Shown: positions 34,067 through 43,297, counted from the stretch's first letter. The stretch: DNA of 43,641 nt from Gemmataceae bacterium (GCA_009697105.1 SIAQ01000035.1:1-43641); one strand, 5' to 3'. Notes: a model not told the origin generated them from the sequence alone. Program-made: numbers and translations.

Positions 34067-36526
34067 TCACTCGATATACGCAAACTCATTCAGGTTCAAG
34101 ATCGCCTGGCAATACTGTGTCAGCGCGTTGTCCGGTTGCGATGCGAGCCGCTCGAAGAAGCGCAGGCCCAATGTGCGTTCACGCTCGTCGGGTTCGCGGC
34201 CCAATGTCGTGCGATACACGGCGGTGATTTGTTTGGCGCGATCATCGCCCACCGACTTCGCGATGCGATCCGCCAGCGATTTGGCCCGCGCAAGAGCAAA
34301 TTCGCTGTTGAGCAGATAGAGCGGTTGCAGTGCGACGGTTGTCGTTTCGCGTTTGACGCAGCTCTCGGTCATCGCAATGAGACCATCGAACAATCGCTGA
34401 TGATACGCTGGCAGATCGCGCTTTTGCAGTAGATAGAGCGATCGCCTCGTGGTCTTGTCGTCCGCGCTGCTTGGCCCACCGATGGCGCGATCTAGGTCGC
34501 CAGCCACGGCCAGCCAGCTATCGCGCAGCGCCTCGGCCTCCAGTCGCCGGGGCGACCAGCGCCAGAGGTAGCGATTGTCGGGATCGCGCTTAGCGTTCGC
34601 CGGATCATTTGCGGATGCTTGTCGGTAACCATTGGACGACAGAATCAGCCGATGGATGTGCTTGGTGCTGCCGGTTCGCAGCAACTCGGCCGCCAGCCAA
34701 TCAAGCAATTCGGGATGCGTCGGTGGTGCGCCTTTGACGCCGAAGTCGCTCGTGGTCGCCACCAGACCACGGCCGAAGTGGTATTGCCAAACGCGGTTAA
34801 CATAGACGCGGGCGGTGAGCGGATTTTGTTCATTCGTGAGCCAATTTGCGAGGTCGAGGCGAGAAGAATTTCCCTCACCCCCGGCCCCTCTCCCGGCGGG
34901 AGAGGGGAGCACGCGCGGCCAACCGGTATCGACGACAAACGCCGGTTTGTGCACGTCGCCGGCTTCAAACAAGATCGGCTTCGCGCCGGCCAAATTCTTC
35001 GGCGAGTACGGCAGCGGGTAGAAGCCCTTCATCGGCAGCACCGTCACCGCATGCGGACTCGTCGCCGGCGAAAAGTAGCCGAACGTCTGCGGCTTCTCCA
35101 GCATGGTCTTTTCCAGCTCCGCGACTGTCTTCTTGGCGACATCGTAACGCTTCTTCTCGTTGGCGTTCAGCATGCGTTCATAATGCCCGGCCGTGAATTG
35201 GAACAATAGATCGGCCTCGCGCGCCAGCTTGTCCTCGTCCGGCGTGCGATCATGGCGAGGCAACGCCAGAGCGCGAATTTGATTAGGTGATAGTCCCTTG
35301 CGAATTTCCTCGTACTTGCGCTCTTGGCCCAGTGCGAACATTGTGTCGCGTTCCTTCAGCGCTTCATCGAAACCCTTGGGGTTTTTGGCCTCATATTCTT
35401 TCCACAAACTCGGATTCCGCAGGGCGAGATTGGCAGGTTGGCCTTTGACGAAGTAACCCATGAAGCGGTAATAGTCGCGGGCGGTGATCGGGTCGAACTT
35501 GTGATTATGGCACTGAGCGCATTGCATCGTCAGGCCGAGGAAGGCACTCGCGGTGGTGTTGACGATATCGACGTGGATATCGTTGCGTTGCCGTAAGCGG
35601 TCCTCTTCGTTGCTGGATAGGCGTGCCGAGGCCAGGAAGCCCGTGGCGATGATATTGTCGTCGGAGTGGGGTACGATTTCATCGCCGGCGATTTGGGCAC
35701 GAACGAAATCGCGAAACGGCATGTCATCATTGAACGCCCGCACGACCCAATCGCGATACCGCCAGGCAAACGCTCGGAGATGATTGCTTTCATAGCCCTC
35801 GGATTCCGCGAACCGTGCGACATCCAGCCAATGCCTACCCCAGCGCTCGCCATAGTGCGGACTGTTCAGCAAACGATTGATCTGAGCCTTCCACAACTCT
35901 CCCCGTCTAGCGCCCGCGTGATCCCACGTTGACACAAATTGCTCGGCAACGGACGCCTCAACCGGCAGCCCCGTCAGGTCGAGCGTCACGCGGCGCAACT
36001 GCGTTCGCGCATCAGCAGGCGGAGCCGGCGTCAGCCCGATTTCGCGATGTTTGACGGCGATGAAAGCGTCGATCGGATTCGCCGCTTCGTTCACCTTCGG
36101 AACTACCGGCGCACGAATGGACTGAAACGCCCAGTGGTCGGATTTCGCTGCCGCGGGGAACAGCGTATCGTCCCACGCCAGCCCCTGGTCGATCCACGCA
36201 CGCAAGACCGCAATCTCCGCAGGCACCAACGGCGGCCCCTTGCGTGGCATCAGCTTGTTCGGAATCTTCCCCTGCACCGCGTGAATGAGCCGACTGTTCG
36301 CGCTATCGCCGACCTTCACGAGCGGCTTGCCTGTCGTCTCGCCGAGCAATTCCGCGCGAAGATCGAGCCGATAGCTTGCGGTGGCATCGGTGCCGCGATG
36401 GCAGGAAAAGCATCGCGCATCCAGGATCGGCACGACATCACGGCGGAAGTCGATTTTCATCGGCGGTTGCGCGTGGATCGGCGCGGCACCTACGCAACAC
36501 AAGAATGTGAGAAGGTAACGATGCAT
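34067..36526 (-). CDS. PSCyt1/DUF1549/DUF1553 secreted cytochrome-like protein (second copy)
   Basis: 819 residues from the ATG at 36526, with a signal peptide ([20 protein letters not shown]). PSCyt1 has CFSCH at 39-43 and a [10 protein letters not shown] Met region; DUF1549 has [15 protein letters not shown], then [20 protein letters not shown] and [14 protein letters not shown]1553 has [19 protein letters not shown] and [20 protein letters not shown]. It is larger than the copy at 3930 because of a longer middle region. Unusually, the linker before [14 protein letters not shown] is encoded by a dispersed palindromic repeat (34872-34907) read as [12 protein letters not shown]. The ATG at 36538 is an alternative start. 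It is second in a four-gene secretome cluster. Confidence 0.92.
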   Translation of the reverse strand: MHRYLLTFLCCVGAAPIHAQPPMKIDFRRDVVPILDARCFSCHRGTDATASYRLDLRAELLGETTGKPLVKVGDSANSRLIHAVQGKIPNKLMPRKGPPLVPAEIAVLRAWIDQGLAWDDTLFPAAAKSDHWAFQSIRAPVVPKVNEAANPIDAFIAVKHREIGLTPAPPADARTQLRRVTLDLTGLPVEASVAEQFVSTWDHAGARRGELWKAQINRLLNSPHYGERWGRHWLDVARFAESEGYESNHLRAFAWRYRDWVVRAFNDDMPFRDFVRAQIAGDEIVPHSDDNIIATGFLASARLSSNEEDRLRQRNDIHVDIVNTTASAFLGLTMQCAQCHNHKFDPITARDYYRFMGYFVKGQPANLALRNPSLWKEYEAKNPKGFDEALKERDTMFALGQERKYEEIRKGLSPNQIRALALPRHDRTPDEDKLAREADLLFQFTAGHYERMLNANEKKRYDVAKKTVAELEKTMLEKPQTFGYFSPATSPHAVTVLPMKGFYPLPYSPKNLAGAKPILFEAGDVHKPAFVVDTGWPRVLPSPAGRGAGGEGNSSRLDLANWLTNEQNPLTARVYVNRVWQYHFGRGLVATTSDFGVKGAPPTHPELLDWLAAELLRTGSTKHIHRLILSSNGYRQASANDPANAKRDPDNRYLWRWSPRRLEAEALRDSWLAVAGDLDRAIGGPSSADDKTTRRSLYLLQKRDLPAYHQRLFDGLIAMTESCVKRETTTVALQPLYLLNSEFALARAKSLADRIAKSVGDDRAKQITAVYRTTLGREPDERERTLGLRFFERLASQPDNALTQYCQAILNLNEFAYIE
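34872..34907. repeat. Dispersed 'CCCTCACCCCCGGCCCCTCT' repeat inside a coding sequence
   Basis: Contains a 10-bp stem with a three-base loop (CCCCTCTCCC-GGC-GGGAGAGGGG, 34885-34907). It resembles an intergenic repeat seen in many environmental genomes, yet here it is translated in frame within the PSCyt1/DUF1549/DUF1553 gene. Confidence 0.8.
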
Positions 36527-36554
36527 TGCATATTCCATTGTTGGCACGACAAAC

Positions 36555-36633
36555 GCCCAATGGTGAGGTACTCCGAACCGTTGGGATATACGCACGGGAC
36601 ATCCCAACGGTTCGGAGTACCTCACCATTGGGC
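36555..36633. repeat. Perfect 33-bp inverted repeat ('CTCCGAACC' family)
   Basis: Arms at 36555-36587 and 36601-36633 are exact reverse complements with a 13-base loop. It begins 29 bases upstream of the second PSCyt1/DUF1549/DUF1553 ATG and ends five bases before the stop of the PPC gene. Confidence 0.93.
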
Positions 36634-36638
36634 TTGCA

Positions 36639-38930
36639 TCACGGCTGCACGTCGAGCTTCACCTCGGCGACGATCGGCTCGCCGTTTTGCCGCAGCGTCG
36701 CCCGCACGATGACCGGCATGTTGAATGGCCCCGTCAGCTTCCCGGCACAAGTCACGGTCAACGTACCGCGCTCGTCCTTGACGGCAATTGTGACTTTCGC
36801 CGCTGTGATACCTCGCATGTGCGCTGAGGCCAAGATGTCGAGTTCGACCGGGCCTACAACGCCCTGCCCGCGTTTGATGCGTACCGCGATTTCAAACGAT
36901 TTGCCGGGGATCGCCGCGAACGAGGTACGATCCGTCTCCAAGGCCAGCTTGCCTGGCCCGACGACGGCGACGAGTTGCTCATTCTGGTTCACCGAGCTGA
37001 ACGAAATGCGATGCTCACTGCCATCGGGTTCTTTGATCACGCCGACGCCTTGCACGCACACTCGGCAGGTGCGGCCCGTTTCCATCCACGGCGGGAGGTA
37101 GGCGGAGTACGTAAATTCACTGACACCCGCAGGCACAGTGAACGTCGGCCCTTCGACGCCTTGCAGATGCCGCGCTTGTCGATCGGCGAGGCCGACTTCG
37201 ATCGGGCCGTCGTAGCCGTTGCGTTCGATCGTGTACTTGCGTTTGTGCATCCCGCCGCGAGCCGCGAAACCCATGTCGTATTCGCCTTTGAGAATGAACG
37301 GCGTCGACAGCGCGACGGCGAGCAGCACGCTTGTCTGGTCCGGCTGTCTGCGAACGCTTACCAGCGTGGCCGTGCGTTTGGCATCTTTGGTCGTGCCGAG
37401 GATCGTCAATCGTGCGATGTCGATCTTGGCGGTTTCCTCGGCTTTGAGTGTCAGGTCGACCGACACCTGATTCGCCGGGATGACGATCGGCGTGAATGAG
37501 ACATCGGCGGGCAGGCCCTGAATCTCAATCGCGATGGGCTCCTTGAATCCGCCGATGCGCTCGACGTTCAGCTTCAACTTGCCCGTTCCTTTGCGAAGCA
37601 CGGTGACGGCATCGATTGGGAACGTCAAGCGAAAGTCCAGTGCCGGCGGCGGTGCGATGCGCAGTCGATACGCAAAGTCCAAGCCGCCGCGAGAGCGGAA
37701 GCGGTCCTGCACCTGCACGCGATATTCGCCGTCGGCCGTCGGCTGAAAGCGTAACGACGGGTCGCCGGTCGTCGCCTCGGCCCTGGCGATCTCTTTGCCT
37801 GCCGAGTCGGTGATGCTGATGACGCCGTCAAGTTTCGAGCCGAGACGAGCGGCGCGAAGTTCGACATCGAAGATGTCGCCCTTTTTGGCCTGAATCTTCC
37901 ATTCATCGATTTGGCCCGGTTTTTCGATTCGGCCATTCAAAATTGCAGGTAGGGAAATAGTCTGTGCGAAGTCCTTCGGTGCGAGGTATTCCGTATAGGT
38001 GTCGGTGTCGAGGGTGATCGGCGTCGTCGTTTTTGCGTGAGCGCTAAACGTAAACGCGGATGGTGCGTCGGCCGGAATAGTGACTGGTTGTTTGGTGGGC
38101 ACACCGTGGCCGAATAGCGTGATATTAACGTCGCTGCCACGACGGCCGCCGAGCGGAAAGACGTGATCGACGAACGGTTCCGCGCTTACGGTAAGGCGAT
38201 AGACAAACGCCTGGCCGCCCTGGGTTCGCACATCGTCTATGCGCAGTTGGTACTCGCCGTCCGCCGGTGCGATGAAGCGGATGACCGGATCGCCGCCGAG
38301 CGTCATCGCGGCGTCGGATTCGGCCAGGCGACGGCCCTGCGCGTCGCGAATTCCGAGCCTCGCGTCGAGCGGCGAACCCAACCGGGCGGCGTTGACCTCG
38401 CAGCGCACCGCTTCGCCTTTCTTTGCGCGGAAGGCGTAGATATCGACATCTTCACGCGGAAAAATGCGCCCGTTGATCGTGATCGGCAGCCCGACCGGCA
38501 CGGGCAGCGGGTCGCCGTCGATTTCCTCCTCGACAATCTCAGGCAAATCGCCGACGACGAACTTCAGCGCCGACGTCGCACCCTGCGATGTCCACAGCCG
38601 CCAATGCCGCTCGCCGGACAACGCATCGGGCGCGACGGCGATTGTGCCTGCCATATCTTTGGGATAATCCTCCTGCCGTTGCGAATCGGGCAGCGGCAGA
38701 ATCGGCCCTTCAAACCACGCCGTCTTCGTGCGCGTCAAGAATTTCGGCGAGGTGATGCCTTGGCCAAGCATCTCGAAGCCGCACTTCTCGTGCAGAAAGA
38801 GACCGCCGACGCGGACGTTCACTTTCGTGCCGCGCTGACCGCCGGCAGGAAAAATGTAAGCCGCGACCGGCGGATTGGCGTAAGCGAACGATGGCAGGAC
38901 AGCCAAAATGAGCATTGCAGGAAAGCGCAT
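36639..38930 (-). CDS. Secreted protein with PPC (pre-peptidase C-terminal) domains
   Basis: 763 residues with a signal peptide (MRFPAMLILAVLPSFAYA). After an N-terminal Ig-like segment (YIFPAGGQRGTKVNVRVGGL), two PPC-type beta domains are visible: NGRIFPREDVDIYAFRAKKG with ADGEYQLRIDDVRTQGGQAF, and NGRIEKPGQIDEWKIQAKKG with ADGEYRVQVQDRFRSRGGLD. The C-terminal half has further beta-sandwich repeats. No peptidase domain is attached, a pattern common in planctomycetes. It is first of four same-strand genes for exported proteins and probably contributes extracellular binding. The start ATG has GAGAG upstream. Confidence 0.88.
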   Translation of the reverse strand: MRFPAMLILAVLPSFAYANPPVAAYIFPAGGQRGTKVNVRVGGLFLHEKCGFEMLGQGITSPKFLTRTKTAWFEGPILPLPDSQRQEDYPKDMAGTIAVAPDALSGERHWRLWTSQGATSALKFVVGDLPEIVEEEIDGDPLPVPVGLPITINGRIFPREDVDIYAFRAKKGEAVRCEVNAARLGSPLDARLGIRDAQGRRLAESDAAMTLGGDPVIRFIAPADGEYQLRIDDVRTQGGQAFVYRLTVSAEPFVDHVFPLGGRRGSDVNITLFGHGVPTKQPVTIPADAPSAFTFSAHAKTTTPITLDTDTYTEYLAPKDFAQTISLPAILNGRIEKPGQIDEWKIQAKKGDIFDVELRAARLGSKLDGVISITDSAGKEIARAEATTGDPSLRFQPTADGEYRVQVQDRFRSRGGLDFAYRLRIAPPPALDFRLTFPIDAVTVLRKGTGKLKLNVERIGGFKEPIAIEIQGLPADVSFTPIVIPANQVSVDLTLKAEETAKIDIARLTILGTTKDAKRTATLVSVRRQPDQTSVLLAVALSTPFILKGEYDMGFAARGGMHKRKYTIERNGYDGPIEVGLADRQARHLQGVEGPTFTVPAGVSEFTYSAYLPPWMETGRTCRVCVQGVGVIKEPDGSEHRISFSSVNQNEQLVAVVGPGKLALETDRTSFAAIPGKSFEIAVRIKRGQGVVGPVELDILASAHMRGITAAKVTIAVKDERGTLTVTCAGKLTGPFNMPVIVRATLRQNGEPIVAEVKLDVQP

Positions 38931-39400
38931 GGCAACTCTCGAGAAAAAAGTCGTCCAACCGACCGAGGGTAAGCGGTTATTTTACCAGATTTGCGGAGAA
39001 TATCGCCAATCAATTTTGCATGGATGACAAAAGTCGGTGCCCGCCAAAGTCAGGAATCCTCGTTCTTGTGCAGAGAATGCGGGAACGTAGAGAATGGCTT
39101 CTACATTGTGAGGTTCCTTACGGACGGAAATAATTCAACCAACACCGTTGAGGTTGGAGGATCCGCATCGCTGATATCAAACATGAGTTGCGTGACTTGG
39201 ACGGAAGAGATGTTTTTGGGATGAGACGCCATCAATGTTGAGGAAATAGGAATGCGAGCCCAAAAGTGTAGTACTCCGAACCGTTGGGCTCCCAGCGGCT
39301 CGGAGTACGTCGTCCTTGGCCGCTCGCTGTAGGCTAGCGCGACCCGTGTGTTGTGCGACATCGGTTCGCACTGCGCTTCGCGGCTGATGAAAACGCGGCA
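38931..39400. other. 470-base interval with one doubtful small gene and a repeat
   Basis: On the plus strand 39024-39224 could encode 66 residues (MTKVGARQSQESSFLCRECG, then a short beta-rich tail), but there is no ribosome binding site and only one CxxC, so I do not call it a gene. A degenerate hairpin of the 'CTCCGAACC' family occupies 39257-39320. Nothing else is supported. Confidence 0.35.
39257..39320. repeat. Degenerate 'CTCCGAACC' family inverted repeat
   Basis: The left arm (AGCCCAAAAGTGTAGTACTC, continuing CGAACCGTTGGG) matches 36555-36587 with changes. The right arm (CCCAGCGGCTCGGAGTACGT and on) pairs imperfectly with it. It lies about 80 bases after the stop of the minus-strand Cys-rich gene. 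Confidence 0.7.
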
Positions 39401-40120
39401 TTAGCGGGAAATCGGGGCAGGGATCGGGGGCAACGATTCATCCGTAGGGTAATCGGTCGTCATTGGACCGACGGGAGCGGAAATCGGTTCGCCCGCATCG
39501 CTTGGGTACACCGGAATCTGCGCCAGCGGTTCGATCAGCACGCCGCCGTCGTAGCTGCCGGTCGGACAGTACGACACCGGGTAGTAGCATTGCATCGGCT
39601 GACACCAGTAGTACCAATGTCGGCAGCACGGGTCCCAATAGCAGTAGCATCGGTAGCGCATATCCCAGCGTTGGCAGCTCCAGTGATAATGGCTTCGGCC
39701 ACGGTAGTAGGTTCCGTGCGAGAAGAGCGAGCCGTGCGTGTGGTGATAATTGACGTAGCGCGGCGCCGGGTTGAAGTTGATCCGCACGGTCGGCTTCACC
39801 GAGCCAAGGCCAAGGTTGGCGTTGATTCGGACAGGCGACTTCACCGAGCCAAGGTCGAGGTTGGCGTCGAGTCGGACGGGCGGCGCGACTTTCTGCACCT
39901 GGATCTTTGCGATCTGCGGCTGCACGACGATCGGTTTGATCGGCGTGATCTGAGGCTTCAGCTCGGCTACGTTCTTGACCGGTGCGATGGCGACCCGCGG
40001 GGGAGGGAGGGGCGCTTTGCCGCCGCCACCTTTACCACTCGGCGGAGCGGCGTTCGATGAAGTTGCCAAAGCGATCGCGAAAGTTGCCGAGGCCGCGAGC
40101 GAGCATACGAGCTTCTTCAT
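39401..40120 (-). CDS. Secreted Cys/Tyr/His-rich protein
   Basis: 239 residues with a signal peptide (MKKLVCSLAASATFAIALAT, cleaved near the following SSNA-A). The mature N-terminus is Gly/Pro-rich. Residues 82-111 are two 15-residue repeats (VRLDANLDLGSVKSP and VRINANLGLGSVKPT). Residues 122-190 are extraordinarily rich in His, Tyr, Trp and Cys (YVNYHHTHGSLFSHGTYYRG, then RYRCYCYWDPCCRHWYYWCQ), with eight Cys in about 37 residues, probably disulfide-bonded or metal-binding. The C-terminus is Pro-rich. I recognise the general style as a planctomycete secreted or cell-wall protein but no named family. It stands alone between a repeat and the LarA-like gene. Confidence 0.75.
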   Translation of the reverse strand: MKKLVCSLAASATFAIALATSSNAAPPSGKGGGGKAPLPPPRVAIAPVKNVAELKPQITPIKPIVVQPQIAKIQVQKVAPPVRLDANLDLGSVKSPVRINANLGLGSVKPTVRINFNPAPRYVNYHHTHGSLFSHGTYYRGRSHYHWSCQRWDMRYRCYCYWDPCCRHWYYWCQPMQCYYPVSYCPTGSYDGGVLIEPLAQIPVYPSDAGEPISAPVGPMTTDYPTDESLPPIPAPISR

Positions 40121-40388
40121 GGCGGATACCCTTTCGGAGTAAGAGGAAATCGGATCGCTGTGAGATAGGTTTAGGCCAGTGTTTCTGGCTTCCGAGCGAT
40201 GTCGCGATCCGACAGTAAAGAAACAGGCTGCTCGGCAAAACTTGCGCGGAGAATTGGCGGAAAAGTGAGGGGAGAATAAGCCTGAGGGTCAGCGCAACAA
40301 TCCCTGGGGGATCGGGCCCCCACCAATCGAGGCGCTCATGGTGGGGCTTGGGGCCTTGCAATCTCGGTTCTGCAATTTGCAATCGACT

Positions 40389-41648
40389 TCACACCGCCGC
40401 CAAATTGCCGTTCGCATCAAACGTCACGTCATACGGCCCTTTGAGCACGTCGAAGTCGGTCATTGATTTCAGGTCTTTCAGGCAGGCTTCGCTTACTTCC
40501 ACGTCTTCAAGCATCAGCGTGTTTTTGATGTGCATCACGCGGGCTTGTTCGGGCGATCGGCTGCCGATGATGTTCAACGCGGCATCGAGCACTTCGCGGT
40601 CGCTGTCGAAGTGGACGGCGATGTTCGCGCCTTCGGGGTAGCCGCTCGTCACGCAGTTGATGCGGGTGACGTTGTAGTCCATGCCCTTGACGAGCCGTGT
40701 CGTGCAGAAGTCAGCGAAGCCGATGCCGCAGGCGTTGCCGTGGGTGTGCTCGGTCAGGCCGCGCAGGAAGATGTAACGCATCGTCGGCTGATTGGTGACG
40801 GTATCGGATCGCAGTGCGCGCTTGCGGCCAACGACGTTCGTGTCCATGCCGCTGCCGGAGATGTCCTTGCCGATCTCGTCGATGATGAGCAGGTCGGCCT
40901 CGTGAAAGGGCAGTCGGCCGAGCCATTCCTTGGCTTTGGCAAGCAGGCGTTCCTCGGTCGGCTCGAAGTCGGCGGGCAGGGCGGCGGCGAGCAGGGCGGT
41001 CTCGTCGTAGCCGTTCTCCACCGTCGCCAGGCCGAACGCGATCGGGGCCTTCGCACGCATCACTCGGCTGACGGCACGCACGACTGGATCGTAGGGTTGT
41101 TCGAGCAAGACGCGATGGTAATGGGCGGCACCATGGCGCTTGCCCAGGCCGATCATCATCATTTTGAGCAAGCCGCTCTCGACCAGGCCAGCGTAGCTCG
41201 TGTGCGGCTTGACGCGGGCAACGACGCCGATGTGGTCGGCTTGTGAGGCGTTCTTATCGAGGTAGACCGGCCAACCTTCGGGCGTGTCGCCGACGTGGAT
41301 GACATCCATCGACGAGCGGATCGGTGCCCCGACGTACTCCTCGGTGATGCCATAGGTTTGCAGGACGCCGATCTGTCCCTCGGCCGTCGCCCCGCCGTGG
41401 CTGCCCATCGCGGGTACGAGGTAGGGTAGGGCGCCGAGGTCGCGCAGGTACTGCACGGTGCTCTTGAGGATGAGCGCGATATTGGCGATGCCTCGGCTGC
41501 CGGCCGTCAGCGCGACCGATTGGCCGGGCTTGATCTTCGTGCCCAGGTTGAGCTTGCCGAGCACATCGCGGATTGTCGCCGGGATGTGCTCAACGCGCTG
41601 CCGCGGGAATTTTTGACGAAGTCGAAGCATGCGAGGATAGGTTGACAT
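40389..41648 (-). CDS. LarA-like (DUF2088) nickel-pincer racemase family protein
   Basis: 419 residues. The N-terminal DUF2088/LarA-like domain shows KIKPGQSVALTAGSRGIANI and YLVPAMGSHGGATAEGQIGV; the central part has VVARVKPHTSYAGLVESGLL and GLGKRHGAAHYHRVL with candidate cofactor-lysine and histidine positions; ADLLIIDEIGKDISGSGMDT leads the C-terminal domain. LarA uses a nickel-pincer cofactor for lactate racemisation; the planctomycete subfamily is of unknown substrate and no larB, larC or larE gene is in the window. The ATG at 41648 has only a weak ribosome binding site (AGGA). Confidence 0.82.
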   Translation of the reverse strand: MSTYPRMLRLRQKFPRQRVEHIPATIRDVLGKLNLGTKIKPGQSVALTAGSRGIANIALILKSTVQYLRDLGALPYLVPAMGSHGGATAEGQIGVLQTYGITEEYVGAPIRSSMDVIHVGDTPEGWPVYLDKNASQADHIGVVARVKPHTSYAGLVESGLLKMMMIGLGKRHGAAHYHRVLLEQPYDPVVRAVSRVMRAKAPIAFGLATVENGYDETALLAAALPADFEPTEERLLAKAKEWLGRLPFHEADLLIIDEIGKDISGSGMDTNVVGRKRALRSDTVTNQPTMRYIFLRGLTEHTHGNACGIGFADFCTTRLVKGMDYNVTRINCVTSGYPEGANIAVHFDSDREVLDAALNIIGSRSPEQARVMHIKNTLMLEDVEVSEACLKDLKSMTDFDVLKGPYDVTFDANGNLAAV

Positions 41649-41699
41649 GGGGTGGGGTCCTAATTTAAAGATTTGAACTCCGCGGTGCTGCGGAATTCT

Positions 41700-42108
41700 T
41701 TATGAACCAGAGTCTATCTGTAGCAGACGTTCGATAATTCGCGATTCAGAGTTCAGGCGGAGAAAACGGATAGTGACATCGGCAATCTGTGACAACGGAA
41801 TCAATCGACCGTTCACCAGCTCAATATGTTCCGACCTGATGTTTTTTCGAGGATGGTACAGCGGCACCAAATTCCCTGTTCTTGGGTCGATAGAGGCGAT
41901 ATCTGTGCCTTTTCTCATGCTGCATGGTACGCAAGATAACGCCAGGTTATCCTCTTCGGTCAATCCACCATGCTTCTCCGCGATGCTGTGATCGATACAC
42001 ATGACTCGTTATGGAATACCCGTCCGGAATCAAGCAATATTCACATTGGTCATTGGCACGAAGGCGAACGATACGGCGAAGCCCCAGTATGCCATAGGTT
42101 TCGCTCAC
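41700..42108 (-). pseudogene. HNH endonuclease, +1 frameshift
   Basis: From a GTG at 42108 the frame reads LRRIVRLRANDQCEYCLIPD then GYSITSH, a normal HNH N-terminus with its first Cys pair. One extra base next to the His codon (about 42000) breaks it; the other frame continues CIDHSIAEKHGGLTEEDNLA then LSCVPCSMRKG, containing the catalytic His and the second Cys pair, and on to RLNSESRIIERLL with a TAA at 41700. Length 409 is a multiple of three plus one. Without repair only a 100-residue fragment starting at 42002 would be translated. Confidence 0.85.
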
Positions 42109-42426
42109 GACGGGCGCTGCTCCTTCCGCTTTCTCGCCGCCGCGATCTTTACCAACCGAACAAGGTGCTCGACGTACTCAAAGTGCTCCTATTTCTCGCT
42201 GTCCCTCGGGAGTCAGTCCGGATCGTCGATTTTTTTCGAGAAGTTCGTTGATCCTCTCTTCAAATTTGGGAGAAGCACGTAGCGGCATTATTTCCTCGGC
42301 AGTCGGGCGATTTCCGAGCTTTTTCAGGATATCATTGAGTTCGCCATAAACGGGCTCCGTGCGACCTTGCCAGGAAGTGATTCCCGTTTCAATACTATCC
42401 GGCATGACTGACTCGATTGGCTTCAT
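42105..42426 (-). pseudogene. Small helical partner of the HNH gene, +1 frameshift
   Basis: Reads MKPIESVMPDSIETGITSWQ and on to LLEKNRRSGLTPEGQREI. Near 42188-42189 one extra base is present; the corrected frame continues EHFEYVEHLVRLVKIAAARK and ends with a TGA that overlaps the HNH GTG (GTGA). The corrected tail is a typical helical ending of small proteins encoded just upstream of HNH genes in planctomycetes and cyanobacteria. Length 322 is a multiple of three plus one. Confidence 0.8.
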
Positions 42427-42542
42427 TCTCGCGGCAAGATCGTCGGTTACGTCTACAGTAATCTACATTTCCGCACCTTCGGTAAATCGATGTTTTTATT
42501 TTAGCTGAAACGTATTCGAATACCAGCTACGGCGACCGCACT

Positions 42543-42671
42543 AGTGCTCTGTCACAGCTTAAATGCAGGATGTTTGGTTTATGAGCCGGAAGCGTAAGCG
42601 CCGGTCTGGCATAACCATCCGTCGCGTACGCTTCCGGCTCGTACCCGATATCTTAGGGTTGACAAAGCACT
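42543..42671 (-). repeat. MITE-like element, copy 2 (near-complete)
   Basis: About 129 bp. The left end AGTGCTCTGTCACAG and right end GTTGACAAAGCACT are imperfect terminal inverted repeats. The centre is an inverted repeat with 25-bp arms (42580-42604 and 42619-42643). The unit, including its loop, is the reverse complement of 2166-2286. It has no coding capacity. The target duplication is unclear; a TA at the ends is possible. Confidence 0.75.
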
Positions 42672-42775
42672 GGAGGTACACGGATTTTTCCGTAGGCCTG
42701 GTATCCAGGCCCGACCTGCATGGAAAAAATCGCGTGGCCACAGTATATCAGACTGTCAAGAACGTAGCGTTATCC

Positions 42776-42814
42776 GGAGGGGTGGCAGAGCGGCCGATTG
42801 CACCGGTCTTGAAA
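42776..42814 (+). pseudogene. 5' half of a tRNA-Ser (UGA)
   Basis: GGAGGGG (acceptor strand), TG, a D arm (GCAGAGCGGCCGATTGC), and the anticodon arm 5' side CCGGT with loop CTTGAAA (anticodon TGA at 42810-42812) match bacterial tRNA-Ser. After the loop the expected ACCGG, long variable arm, T arm (GGTTCGAATCC) and CCCCTCC are missing. It is a truncated copy and cannot be a functional tRNA. Confidence 0.75.
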
Positions 42815-43297
42815 GACAATCCGCCAGTTTACTACTCGCCCTCAGAAAACACATAAAACCCTGGAAAAACCAAGGTTTTCGCAATTCTCGGCGTTCCGCC
42901 GAAACGGTTCAAAACGTCTCGAAATGAGCCCTTCCGGTAGTAAATACTACCGCGCGCGAATTCGCCGTTCGCAGCGTTCAAGTGGTCCATGCTTTGAATC
43001 CGCTAGCGTTCCCGTCCGTGACGAATTTTCGCAAGCAATCGGCGAATCGGGTAGTCGCGATTGAGCGTCACGATGGAATTCAAGGCGAACTGGCTGTTGT
43101 CCAAGCCCGTAGCAATGCGATGGGATCGTGGCAATCGGGCGTGTCAGTGCCGAGATAGGACACTTCAAAGGATTCGCTGAAGTTCAACTCAGTCGAGGAT
43201 TTCCTAAAGACGGACTGCGGAGTTGCCGCTAAACTCAGAATCGATAATTCAGGTCATCGTGGGTTCGGAATACTCCCAGATATTTTGAAGGGCCCGC
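42815..43297. other. Non-coding gap before cas3
   Basis: No supported gene. It contains a hairpin with one mismatch and A/T flanks (42855-42879, AAAACCCTGG-AAAAA-CCAAGGTTTT) that could terminate transcription, and a short palindrome GGTAGTA-AA-TACTACC near 42937-42952 that could be an operator. No CRISPR repeat-spacer pattern is present. Confidence 0.5.

Noticed and set aside
39024-39224. Possible 66-residue plus-strand protein with CRECG
   Set aside because: No ribosome binding site, a single Cys pair and no family resemblance; mentioned only in the interval note.
42855-43297. Search for CRISPR repeats and a tRNA 3' half upstream of cas3
   Set aside because: No spaced direct repeats are present, and GGGTTCGGAATACTCCCA near 43260 does not form a T arm that fits the tRNA fragment.
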